From assembly GCA_020025295.1 (NCBI GenBank), contig JAHHSJ010000035.1:1-21036 (forward strand): a stretch of DNA of 21,036 nt, read 5' to 3'. Under the pieces are notes generated by a model. The model searched no databases. It was not told where the DNA came from and was given only the letters and a program-made list of their open reading frames with translations. The position numbers and the translations under genes were made by a program. Below, piece after piece: positions 14,007-20,971 of the stretch; within the stretch, counting starts at the first letter, position 1, and the number at the start of each line of letters is the position of its first letter. The DNA comes from Oscillospiraceae bacterium (GTDB taxonomy: Bacteria; Bacillota; Clostridia; Oscillospirales; Oscillospiraceae).

Positions 14007-14536
14007 TCTGAATTTGTCCCTCGCACCGTGAAAAGTGGCCGTAAAGCATGACTTCGCCGGGTTATTTCTACGAATTTTTAAAAAATTACTGAAATATACA
14101 AAAAAATCGCTAGGTTATTAGAAGTCTAACTTGTTCGCACAAGGTATCATATCAATAATTTGGTGATAAAAGCCGCGTCAACAAGTGTAAAATCATGTGA
14201 AATTGTGTCAACACGGACAAATTTCCATGTTTTTTACTTTTACGGCATTTTGATGCAGCATCCGCTGTTGTGACTTGCAGCGGTTCTTTCGTACATTTTT
14301 TCGGGCTAAGTTCCGGAATGTACGCCAAAGGCTGAAAAACAGCAACCACTGGAACTTCCTTTGGTCGTGTTGTTGACAGAGGGGATTCTCTTCCTGCTCC
14401 GACAAATAAGCGGATTGTCGGGTTTGCAAGGCTTCCTCCCGGTCGCATCACCAAGAAGTAGTCTACGGACGCTTGTCCGAGGTCAACCCACCGGCCTATT
14501 TAAGGTGGAAAACAAGTATAATGAGGTGAAGCATCA
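14007..14536 (+). promoter_or_regulatory. Gene-free, hairpin-rich region upstream of argS
   Basis: No credible gene is present. An AT-rich part (about 14060-14160) holds a possible promoter, TTGTTC (14131-14136) and AATAAT (14154-14159) 17 bp apart, which would give argS a leader of about 370 nt. The leader would contain CCGCTG/CAGCGG (14262-14267/14278-14283), GTACATT/AATGTAC (14291-14297/14317-14323), CCAAAGG/CCTTTGG (14325-14331/14358-14364) enclosing GCTG-AAAAA-CAGC, CCGACAA/TTGTCGG (14399-14405/14415-14421), CGGAC/GTCCG (14466-14470/14475-14479) and CCACC/GGTGG (14488-14492/14504-14508). No T-box sequence or terminator was recognised. A TTGACA on the minus strand (14206-14211) with TACACT 16 bp on could drive an antisense transcript. 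Confidence 0.5.
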
Positions 14537-16195
14537 GTGAACGATCTTGAGAAGAAGATTTTTTCCGCAATACAGGAAGCGATTCAGCAGGCTTACGGAG
14601 TGACGCCCGACGAAGGCATCGTTACCGTTGATGTGCCCAAGGATCCCAAGCTGGGTGACTATGCCACCGGTGCTGCCATGAAGATGGCCCGCACCCTCCG
14701 CAAGAACCCCATGGAGATCGGTGAGACTCTGGCTGCCAAGCTGGCAGAGCTGCTCCCCGAGGCACAGTCTGTTACCGTGGCAAAGCCCGGCTTTATCAAT
14801 TTCCGTTTGCGAAGCGATGCCCTGACCTCTGTCATTAACCAGGTTCTGGATGCCGGTGATAACTACGGCCACAACAACTCCGGCGAAGGCCAGCACGTTC
14901 TGGTCGAGTGGGTTTCCGCTAACCCCACCGGCGATCTGCACTGCGGCCATGCCCGTAACGCTGCTTGGGGCGACTCTATCTGCCGCCTGATGGAAGCCAG
15001 CGGCTACGATGTGCTGCGTGAGTTCTATATCAACGACGCCGGCAACCAGATCGTCATGCTGGGCGAGTCCCTGATCGCTCGTTACTTCGAGCACTTCGGC
15101 AAGGAGTATCCCCTGCCCGAGAACGGCTATCATGCAGACGACATCAAGCAGATCGCCAACGAGATCGCTGAGGAAGACGGCGACAAGTGGCTGACTGCCG
15201 ATCCCAAGGAGCGTCTGGAATACTTCATGTCCACCGGTAAGGCTAAGGAGCTGGAGAAGATCGACCGCGATCTGAAGCTCTATCGTGTCAACTTCCAGTC
15301 TTGGATGCACGAGACCTTCTTCTATGAGAACAATATGCAGCGTATCAACGACTGCCTGAAGCGCATGGACGACATGGGTCTGCTCTATGAGCAGGACGGC
15401 GCTCTGTGGTTCAAGAGCACTGACTACGGCGACGACAAGGACCGCGTGCTCCGCAAGAGCGACGGCACCCTGTCCTACCTGACTCCCGATATTGCAAACC
15501 ATGTCTACAAGATCGAGCGTGGCTACAATACTCTGGTCAACCTGTGGGGCGCTGACCACCACTCCTATGTCACCCGTATGCAGGCTGCTCTGACCGCTCT
15601 GGGCTATCCCAAGGGCACTCTGTCCGTCGACATCATTCAGATGGTGCGTATGGTCGAGGACGGCGTCGAGGTCAAGATGTCCAAGCGTACCGGCAACGCC
15701 ATCACCATCCGTGAGCTGTGCGAGGATGTCGGTGTCGATGCTGCCCGTTGGTTCTTCTCCTGCAAGGACATCTCCAGCCAGATGGACTTCGACCTGAAGC
15801 AGGCCACCACTCACGACAACAACAACCCCGTCTACTATGCTCAGTATGCTTACTCCCGTATGTGCTCCATCCTGAAGAACCCCGAGATTCCCGAGTTCCA
15901 TAAGACGGACAGTTACGATCGTCTGACCGACGAGAAGGAGCTGCAGCTGCTGCACATGATCAGCGACTATCCCTCCTTGGTTGCCAAGGCTGCCAAGACC
16001 CGTAAGCCCAACACTGTCGCTGACTATATTCTGTCTCTGGTTAAGCTGTACCACAGCTACTACAATGTGGCTCGCGTCAACAATCCTGACGATCCCGAGC
16101 TGACCAACCAGCGTCTGGGTCTGGTCTGCGCTCTGCGGATCACTCTGCGCAACGCTCTGGATATGCTGGGCGTTTCCGCTCCCGAGAAGATGTAA
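14537..16195 (+). CDS. argS: Arginyl-tRNA synthetase
   Basis: ArgRS charges tRNA-Arg. The 552-residue protein has the N-terminal Arg-tRNA recognition domain (1-~90, with KLGDYATGAAMKMA), the class I catalytic core starting VSANPTGDLHCGHARN with the HIGH motif as HCGH (135-138), the KMSK motif as KMSK (380-383), and an anticodon-binding DALR domain ending in LRNALDMLGVSAPEKM. The start is GTG at 14537, behind GAGGTGAA; no nearby ATG fits as well. Codon use is strongly biased to CTG, GCT and CGT, like arcA and arcB, implying high expression. It is followed 50 bp on by tRNA-Arg(CCG), one of its own substrates, and preceded by a long gene-free structured region that may control it. Confidence 0.97.
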   Translation: MNDLEKKIFSAIQEAIQQAYGVTPDEGIVTVDVPKDPKLGDYATGAAMKMARTLRKNPMEIGETLAAKLAELLPEAQSVTVAKPGFINFRLRSDALTSVINQVLDAGDNYGHNNSGEGQHVLVEWVSANPTGDLHCGHARNAAWGDSICRLMEASGYDVLREFYINDAGNQIVMLGESLIARYFEHFGKEYPLPENGYHADDIKQIANEIAEEDGDKWLTADPKERLEYFMSTGKAKELEKIDRDLKLYRVNFQSWMHETFFYENNMQRINDCLKRMDDMGLLYEQDGALWFKSTDYGDDKDRVLRKSDGTLSYLTPDIANHVYKIERGYNTLVNLWGADHHSYVTRMQAALTALGYPKGTLSVDIIQMVRMVEDGVEVKMSKRTGNAITIRELCEDVGVDAARWFFSCKDISSQMDFDLKQATTHDNNNPVYYAQYAYSRMCSILKNPEIPEFHKTDSYDRLTDEKELQLLHMISDYPSLVAKAAKTRKPNTVADYILSLVKLYHSYYNVARVNNPDDPELTNQRLGLVCALRITLRNALDMLGVSAPEKM

Positions 16196-16213
16196 TCTTT
16201 TCCCAAACCATTC

Positions 16214-16239
16214 CGATGACCCGCACCTGCGGGTCATCG
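16214..16239 (+). terminator. Hairpin between argS and tRNA-Arg(CCG)
   Basis: An 11-bp perfect stem (16214-16224 with 16229-16239, CGATGACCCGC type, loop ACCT) follows argS by 18 bases, but no T tract follows. It may be a weak terminator or a processing signal; argS and the tRNA could be co-transcribed, since no promoter is visible between them. Confidence 0.45.
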
Positions 16240-16244
16240 TGTAT

Positions 16245-16320
16245 GCGCCCGTGGTCTAATGGATAAGGCACTGGATTCCGGTTCCAGTTACTGGGGGTTC
16301 GAGTCCCTTCGGGCGTACCA
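16245..16320 (+). tRNA. tRNA-Arg(CCG)
   Basis: Acceptor GCGCCCG (16245-16251) pairs with CGGGCGT (16310-16316), discriminator A16317, CCA 16318-16320. The anticodon arm CTGGA-TTCCGGT-TCCAG shows anticodon CCG, reading CGG. It is the third arginine tRNA in the window and lies just after argS. Confidence 0.96.
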
Positions 16321-16323
16321 TAA

Positions 16324-16356
16324 AAAAGCCACGACAAATGTCGTGGCTTTTGTTTT
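16324..16356 (+). terminator. Terminator of tRNA-Arg(CCG)
   Basis: A 12-bp perfect stem (16324-16335 with 16340-16351, AAAAGCCACGAC type, loop AAAT) runs into TTTTGTTTT. Confidence 0.92.
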
Positions 16357-16530
16357 GGGTGCCGCCGCCTATGGCGGCTCCACCCTTCGGTATATAATGC
16401 TCGGGGCAAAGCATTTCACGGCACATAAGCGCCGCTGCCCGGAAGGGCGGTGTGGCAATGCATCAGAACGATCTTTTGTTCCGTATTACCAAAGCGAAAG
16501 ATACGACCTGCGTCGCGTCTTTCGCTTTTT
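16357..16530 (+). ncRNA. Possible small RNA unit between two terminators
   Basis: After the tRNA terminator comes a GC-rich hairpin (GGGTG/CACCC and GCCGCC/GGCGGC, 16357-16385), then a perfect TATAAT (16393-16398) without a good -35 box, and a second terminator-like stem, AAAGCGAAAGA/TCTTTCGCTTT (16491-16501/16518-16528), with a T tract ending at 16530. A transcript from about 16405 to 16530 would be ~125 nt and would contain GCTGCCC-GGAA-GGGCGGT (16434-16451). No convincing start codon with a ribosome binding site opens a gene here. It may be a small RNA, or the leader of the next gene with an attenuator. Confidence 0.4.
16491..16530 (+). terminator. Terminator or attenuator upstream of the 212-aa gene
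   Basis: AAAGCGAAAGA (16491-16501) pairs with TCTTTCGCTTT (16518-16528), with inner CGAC/GTCG (16504-16507/16512-16515), followed by T residues to 16530. It is 67 bases before the next start codon. Confidence 0.72.
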
Positions 16531-16596
16531 CTCTTCCCGGCAGGCAGAATATGTCGTATACTGAAGCCACCAACCGCCGCAAAGGAGGCATCCATC

Positions 16597-17235
16597 ATGA
16601 AACCGATCCAAACCAACGGCATTCCCTTCATCCAGCCTTTGCAGGAGTGCCCGGAGTGGTACTGGGGCTCGGATTACACCAGCGGCGACCTCTACGAGGC
16701 CGAAGAGCTGTACCAGCAGGGGCATCCCATCCGAAAAAACCGTCTGATTTTCATCCACTACCCCGACGGCACTCTGGTAGAGCCTATGATCGCAGAGGAG
16801 GGTCAGTATTTCGGATGTCCGGCATGGGATCAGGGCCGTCTCATCCTGCTGCTGGCGGATTTCCCCCGGGCGGAAATTCATCTGTTTGCCTACGACCCGG
16901 ATGCACACAGCACCACCCCGCTGACCTCCCTGCCCCGTTCCGCCGTGGAGGACTGCTATAACCTGAAGCCCGTTTCCAGTCCGCTGATGCTGATTCGGCA
17001 CTCCAATGACCAGCTCTTTCAGGTTCTGTGGCCGGAACCGCTGGAGTTCCAGTTGCAGCCAAGGGAATGTTTTGACCACCGAGACGGGGACCGGCTCTAT
17101 TTCACCATCTGGTTTGAGGACCCGGACTACCGGGAGGAGGTCCTCGTCCGGGACGCTCGCACCGGCGAGATTCTTCAGCGGCTGGACGGCTCCCTCACCA
17201 CCCTGCCGGACGGACGGAAGTGGCTTCTCATCTGA
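16597..17235 (+). CDS. Conserved-looking protein of unknown function
   Basis: I do not recognise this 212-residue protein. It is soluble (no signal peptide or membrane segment), acidic, and rich in aromatic residues and prolines. It reads as repeated short beta-strand units with WYWGSDY (22-28), HYPDGTLVEP, FPRAEIHLFAYDPD, YFTIWFEDPDYREEVLVRD and ARTGEILQRLDG, a pattern reminiscent of a beta-propeller- or WD-like fold of small size, but no blade signature is certain. The ATG at 16597 follows AAGGAGG at a good spacing; a longer in-frame form back to 16450 would cross the terminator stem and is rejected. It is convergent with the peptidase gene and shares a bidirectional terminator with it. Confidence 0.8.
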   Translation: MKPIQTNGIPFIQPLQECPEWYWGSDYTSGDLYEAEELYQQGHPIRKNRLIFIHYPDGTLVEPMIAEEGQYFGCPAWDQGRLILLLADFPRAEIHLFAYDPDAHSTTPLTSLPRSAVEDCYNLKPVSSPLMLIRHSNDQLFQVLWPEPLEFQLQPRECFDHRDGDRLYFTIWFEDPDYREEVLVRDARTGEILQRLDGSLTTLPDGRKWLLI

Positions 17236-17245
17236 CAATACTGCA

Positions 17246-17281
17246 AAAACCCCGGTCCACGCCTTGCGTGGCCGGGGTTTT
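17246..17281. terminator. Bidirectional terminator
   Basis: AAAACCCCGG + CCACGC (17246-17262, one T bulge) pairs with GCGTGG + CCGGGGTTTT (17266-17281). A/T tracts on both sides let it serve the plus-strand 212-aa gene and the minus-strand peptidase gene, whose stop begins two bases later. Confidence 0.92.
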
Positions 17282-17282
17282 G

Positions 17283-18110
17283 TCAGGTGCAGACCCAAAG
17301 GTTCTTGATTTGGCCCTGAATCTGGTCGAAGTCCCACAACCGGTCGGAGCGAATCTGGCTGTTGGGATCGTTGATCTGAATCTTTCCATCCTCGCATCCG
17401 GTCAGCACGATAAAGTGACCGGTGGTGGTGAAGTCGCCGGGACCCATCACGCAGATGATGGGATTCCCCTCCTCCAGATTCCGGAACACCAAATTTCGAT
17501 CCAGCGGAAGCTCCTTCACATTCAGCCCCAGCTCCTTGCCTCCTTCGGAAATCAACGCCCACTTGCTGCCGCTTCCGGGGGCGCTGTACCCGTGGCTTTG
17601 GCTGAATTCGGCAACATACCGAGGAGTGAAGGTCGGATCATGCCGCAGATAGAGGCTCACCATGGACAGACAGGTGGGGCCGCATCCGGTGAAGCCCATC
17701 ATTCCGCCGGAGTATTCCGAGTAGCCCCACCGCTCATCCCACTGGAACAGCAGCGGCACGGTGTCGGAATTTCGGCAGGAACTCAGGTCAATGACCGGCT
17801 CTTCGTCCTTTTTGAGGGGGTAATTCAGAACAAAATCCCCCATTTCCGGGTTGCGCTCCACGGCATCCAGCATTTCCTGCGGCCAAGCGTCCAGCGAGAG
17901 ATCATGCGCTTGGGCAAAGGTCTCCAGCGTCGCCTGAAACTCCCCCGCCCGATAGCCGCTGTGGTTCACCCGGTCATGGTAGCGGTCCAGCATAATGCGC
18001 CCCAAACAGGCAAACCCCACCAGCGTCACCACCAGCACTGCCAGCAGCACCCGATGCTCTGAACGACGGCGGCGGCGTTCTCTCCGCCGCTCCGATTGTC
18101 TGTTTGCCAT
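17283..18110 (-). CDS. Membrane-anchored C39-like cysteine peptidase
   Basis: This 275-residue protein has a very Arg-rich N-terminus (residues 4-20), one membrane anchor (about 21-40) and an extracellular domain of the Peptidase_C39_2 (papain-like) family. The catalytic cysteine is in GFTGCGPTCLSM (Cys143), the histidine in TTTGHFIVL (His232) and the Asp in INDP (Asp248); the preceding QWDERWGY is typical of the family's oxyanion-Gln region. Type II orientation (positive-inside) is expected. Substrate is unknown; relatives act on cell-surface peptides or peptidoglycan-linked peptides. The ATG at 18110 follows GGAAGGAG. It lies downstream of, and in line with, the VanS-like kinase but is separated by a strong terminator, so a functional link is only a guess. 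Confidence 0.86.
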   Translation of the reverse strand: MANRQSERRRERRRRRSEHRVLLAVLVVTLVGFACLGRIMLDRYHDRVNHSGYRAGEFQATLETFAQAHDLSLDAWPQEMLDAVERNPEMGDFVLNYPLKKDEEPVIDLSSCRNSDTVPLLFQWDERWGYSEYSGGMMGFTGCGPTCLSMVSLYLRHDPTFTPRYVAEFSQSHGYSAPGSGSKWALISEGGKELGLNVKELPLDRNLVFRNLEEGNPIICVMGPGDFTTTGHFIVLTGCEDGKIQINDPNSQIRSDRLWDFDQIQGQIKNLWVCT

Positions 18111-18264
18111 AAAAACCGCTCCTTCCCCATTCTCTGGGATTTTCTCGATGATACCCTGATTGTACCTCTTTTCCTCCCTTTGTTTCTCTGTTTGCCCCCA
18201 AAAGAGTCTGCGGAGTTTCTGCGGAAATTCTTACGATTTTCCTACGAAGCACCCCATCCATGCA

Positions 18265-18300
18265 AAACAGCCGGAGTGCACTGCGGCACTCCGGCTGTTT
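18265..18300. terminator. Bidirectional terminator after the kinase gene
   Basis: A 15-bp perfect stem (18265-18279 with 18286-18300, AAACAGCCGGAGTGC type, loop ACTGCG) ends on the minus strand in GTTTTG and on the plus strand in TTTTTGTTT. It closes the minus-strand regulator-kinase operon. Confidence 0.87.
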
Positions 18301-18308
18301 TTGTTTGC

Positions 18309-19418
18309 TCAGCTGACCGGGATGGTCACCTCAAATTCAATGACTTCATCCGCACTCCGGGCGGCAATGGTGCCCTTGTGCAGCTCCACGATTTCTTTGG
18401 CAATGGCCAGACCCAGCCCGGCGCCGCCGCTTTTGGAGCTTCGAGCGGTATCCAGCCGGTAGAATTGTTCAAAAATCCGATCGAGTTTCTCCTGAGGGAT
18501 GGTGTTTCCCTGATTGGTGAAGCGAAGATTCAACAGGTTGTCCTTTTGCTGTGCAGTAATGCGGATTTCTCCGTCCTCAAAGCTGTAATTGACCGCATTT
18601 CGCAGCAGATTGTCAAACACCCGCTGCATTTTATCCACATCGCACTTCACCATGACATCCGGAGCAATCTCCAGCGTACAGCGGAGATTCTTCTCCAAAA
18701 GCATAGGCTTGAACTCAAAGGTAAGCTGCTCCAGCAGCCGGGTCATGTTGACACGGCTGTACTCCAAGGTGATGTGGGACAGGTTGAACCGGGTGATTTC
18801 AAAGAACTCATTGATGAGGTCCTCCAGCCGCTCCGCCTTCTCCAGCGAGATGGAGAGGTACTTTTCCCTGAGCTCCGGAGAAATCTGCCCCTCATCCCGG
18901 AGCAGGGTGAGATAGCCGATCACCGAGGTCAATGGGGTTTTCAGGTCATGGGCCAAATAGACCACCAAATCGTTCTTCCGCTGTTCGGCGTCTTTCGCCG
19001 CCCGGGCGTTGTTGATGGCCTTCTCCCGTGCCCGGTTCAGCTGGCCCTCGATGTAGGTCAACTCCTCGGACAGCACAATGGGACTGGTCGTTGGGGTGGC
19101 CAGCCGCTGTGCCGCCGACGCCACCTCATCCAGATACCCCAGCAGCTTTTTGATGAAGTGATGGGTCACCAGCACCCAGCACAGCAGGGCAGAAAAGGCC
19201 AGCACCCACATAATATTGGTTTTAATAAACTTGAGAAGCTGGTACACCGGGTCCTCCGGGTACCAGATGACCGTTCCGCAAAACAGCACACCCACCACAA
19301 AGAAGAGGTACACCGCCAGCAGCACGCCGCAAAAGGACAGGATGTATTGCAGCAGCAGCTTACGGGACACCTCCGAGCGGCGCCGCTTGGTTCGCTTGGC
19401 TCCCTTGTTCTTACTCAA
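18309..19418 (-). CDS. VanS-like sensor histidine kinase
   Basis: This 369-residue kinase has two membrane segments (about 21-50 and 68-88) with a short extracellular loop of about 20 residues, a HAMP-like linker, a dimerisation and phosphoacceptor domain with YLAHDLKTPLTSVIGYL (His157), and an ATPase domain with the N box NLLRNAVNYS (270-279), TNQGNTI and GAGLGLAIAK (332-341). The H-box region and following NEFFEITRFNL are very close to VanS-type kinases. No ATG fits: translation most likely starts at TTG 19418, whose codon overlaps the stop of the regulator gene upstream by eight bases, which implies translational coupling. The sensor loop is too short to suggest a ligand. No vanH, ligase or vanX gene follows. 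Confidence 0.9.
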   Translation of the reverse strand: MSKNKGAKRTKRRRSEVSRKLLLQYILSFCGVLLAVYLFFVVGVLFCGTVIWYPEDPVYQLLKFIKTNIMWVLAFSALLCWVLVTHHFIKKLLGYLDEVASAAQRLATPTTSPIVLSEELTYIEGQLNRAREKAINNARAAKDAEQRKNDLVVYLAHDLKTPLTSVIGYLTLLRDEGQISPELREKYLSISLEKAERLEDLINEFFEITRFNLSHITLEYSRVNMTRLLEQLTFEFKPMLLEKNLRCTLEIAPDVMVKCDVDKMQRVFDNLLRNAVNYSFEDGEIRITAQQKDNLLNLRFTNQGNTIPQEKLDRIFEQFYRLDTARSSKSGGAGLGLAIAKEIVELHKGTIAARSADEVIEFEVTIPVS

Positions 19419-20115
19419 TGGTGTAACCCACCCCCCAGACGGTCTTGATAAACTTAGGCTTCTTCGTCGGCTCGTGGAGTTTTTCCCGGAGCCGTCCGAT
19501 GTGGGCCATGACGGTGTTGTTATTGTCCAGATACTTCTCCTTCCACACTGCCTCAAACAGCTCTTCCGAGGAAATCACCTTGCCCCGATGCTCGCAGAGG
19601 TAGTAGAGGATGGAAAACTCAATGGGGGTCAGCGAGATCTCCTCCCCGTAGAGCACGCACTTGTGGTTGGACCTGTTGATGGTGAGGCCCCGAATGTCGT
19701 ACTCCGTGTCCGGCTCCGTCCCCTCACTTCCTCCGGCGGCGTGGTTATACCGCACATAGCGGCGCAGCTGGGTTTTCACTCGGGCCACCACCTCCAAGGG
19801 GTTGAAGGGCTTGGTAATATAATCGTCCGCGCCGATGGTCAGCCCCATGATCTTGTCGCTGTCCTCCACCTTGGCGGTCAGCATAATGATGGGGTAGTAA
19901 TACCGCTCCCGAATCTTCTGGCAAATGCGAAATCCATCAATATCCGGCAGCATCACATCCAAAATCGCCAAGTCCAGCGTCTGAGTTTCCACACAGTGCA
20001 GGGCATCCGTGCCATTATAGAACTTATAGACTGTATATCCATCATTTTTCAGGTAGACTTCCAGCAGATCCGCAATCTCCTTTTCATCGTCTACAATCAG
20101 AATTTTCTCATTCAT
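19411..20115 (-). CDS. VanR-like response regulator (OmpR/PhoB type)
   Basis: This 234-residue regulator has a receiver domain (1-~120) with the acidic pair Asp9/Asp10, phosphoacceptor Asp53 (LAILDVMLPD), Thr80 and Lys102 (TKPFNPLE), and a winged-helix domain (about 135-234) ending in TVWGVGYTIE. The opening NEKILIVDDEKEIADLLE and IGADDYITKPF closely follow the VanR subfamily. The ATG at 20115 was chosen because it aligns with family starts; AAAGGAG lies 13 bases upstream, and an upstream in-frame GTG at 20142 would put that ribosome binding site inside the gene. It is co-transcribed with the VanS-like kinase, with overlapping stop and start. The promoter is at 20202-20230. Confidence 0.92.
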   Translation of the reverse strand: MNEKILIVDDEKEIADLLEVYLKNDGYTVYKFYNGTDALHCVETQTLDLAILDVMLPDIDGFRICQKIRERYYYPIIMLTAKVEDSDKIMGLTIGADDYITKPFNPLEVVARVKTQLRRYVRYNHAAGGSEGTEPDTEYDIRGLTINRSNHKCVLYGEEISLTPIEFSILYYLCEHRGKVISSEELFEAVWKEKYLDNNNTVMAHIGRLREKLHEPTKKPKFIKTVWGVGYTIE

Positions 20116-20201
20116 AGCGTCCGAAAAGCTCCTTTTTTTCACTCTTCTCTCAAAAATCGAAACAAAGCCAGGATTTTATCCCTTGTTTCACATTTTCTGT
20201 T

Positions 20202-20230
20202 ATTATAGCACCGAAAAATTCCGAACACAA
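20202..20230 (-). promoter_or_regulatory. Promoter of the VanRS-like operon
   Basis: On the minus strand TTGTGT (20225-20230) and a perfect TATAAT (20202-20207) are 17 bp apart. The weak -35 box suggests an activator-helped promoter, as expected for an autoregulated two-component system. Confidence 0.65.
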
Positions 20231-20255
20231 CTTACATCTCCTGTTATACTTCCAC

Positions 20256-20299
20256 GCAAAAACGCACCCAAGCGAACGGCAAAACCGCTTGGGTGCGTT
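20256..20299 (-). terminator. Terminator of the XRE-type gene
   Basis: A 14-bp perfect stem (20261-20274 with 20286-20299, AACGCACCCAAGCG type) is followed on the minus strand by TTTTTG (complement of 20256-20260). Confidence 0.9.
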
Positions 20300-20302
20300 G
20301 CT

Positions 20303-20911
20303 TTAATGAATTTCGTTCTTCCTGCGGCGGCTCTGCCACTTGCTCCTTCTGGTGTTCCACCACTGGGTTCCCTTGCTGTGCAGTTCTTTGCACTTGTCCC
20401 AGTCCCAGCAGATCAGAACGATGCCGGCCGCAGTCAGGAGCCAGCATCCCACCACCACCGGTTCCAGATGATGCTCCTGAAGAAAATACTTGTATCTGTA
20501 TCCCGTCACCTCTCCAAACCACCGCTCCGCCTTGCCCAGCGTCTCGTTCCAGCGGTAATACGGCACCTGCACCTCGATGAAGCGGGACATCACATAAATC
20601 ACGAGATTTCCCAGTGCGCCAAAGGCTGCCATGCAGATGCCAGCCACCCTGCGGGCCGTTTGGTTGCCCTCGCGGCGGCTTTCCTGCACCACAGGAAGAT
20701 CCCGGTCACTTTCATAGTCCTCATTCACCAGATAATCTGTCGTTACGGAGAACAGCCTGCTCAGCTGCACAAGATTATTCAAATCCGGCTGGGCCGTGCC
20801 CATCTCCCAACGGGACACCGCCTGCCGGGTCACACTCAGCTTTTCTGCCATCTCCTCCTGAGACCAGCCCCGTTCTTTTCTCAGCTTCAAAATCTTGTCC
20901 GAAAAGCGCAT
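20303..20911 (-). CDS. XRE-family regulator with membrane segments
   Basis: The first 60 residues are a clear XRE/Cro helix-turn-helix (LRKERGWSQEEMAEKLSVTR..VSRWEMG..QPD), with a linker and then two hydrophobic segments (about 88-108 and 152-170) and a basic C-terminal tail (KWQSRRRKN). This is the common Bacillota layout of a DNA-binding domain tethered to the membrane. The segment between the helices (about 110-150) is aromatic-rich and may face outside. The ATG at 20911 follows AGAAGGAG by about nine bases and aligns with the usual XRE start; longer in-frame forms overlap the promoter. Target genes are unknown. It is transcribed in the same direction as the VanRS-like pair but has its own promoter and terminator. 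Confidence 0.9.
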   Translation of the reverse strand: MRFSDKILKLRKERGWSQEEMAEKLSVTRQAVSRWEMGTAQPDLNNLVQLSRLFSVTTDYLVNEDYESDRDLPVVQESRREGNQTARRVAGICMAAFGALGNLVIYVMSRFIEVQVPYYRWNETLGKAERWFGEVTGYRYKYFLQEHHLEPVVVGCWLLTAAGIVLICWDWDKCKELHSKGTQWWNTRRSKWQSRRRKNEIH

Positions 20912-20942
20912 TGCTCTCATCTCCTTCTCTGAATGCACCTTC

Positions 20943-20971
20943 ATTATAGCAAATGCTCTCCCCCATGACCA
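20943..20971 (-). promoter_or_regulatory. Promoter of the XRE-type gene
   Basis: On the minus strand TGGTCA (20966-20971) and a perfect TATAAT (20943-20948) are 17 bp apart and lead into the XRE start at 20911. The -10 box overlaps the stop of the partial gene described next. Confidence 0.65.

Noticed and set aside
14152..14454. A 100-codon minus-strand frame upstream of argS
   Set aside because: No ribosome binding site or recognisable protein pattern; it crosses the hairpin array and alternative frames are equally open.
14488..14512. T-box riboswitch upstream of argS (AAGGTGG looks a little like the T-box core)
   Set aside because: The ACCGCG part, a specifier-type stem I and a terminator/antiterminator pair are not seen.
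14517..14522. TATAAT just before argS as its -10 box
   Set aside because: It would start transcription inside or after the ribosome binding site and has no -35 partner.
16434..16451. SRP (4.5S-type) RNA because of the GGAA loop
   Set aside because: The conserved asymmetric loop with AGCAGCC beyond GGAA is absent.
17283..20115. Vancomycin-resistance gene cluster
   Set aside because: Only the regulator pair resembles Van proteins; no ligase, dehydrogenase, VanX, VanY or VanT gene is present in the window.
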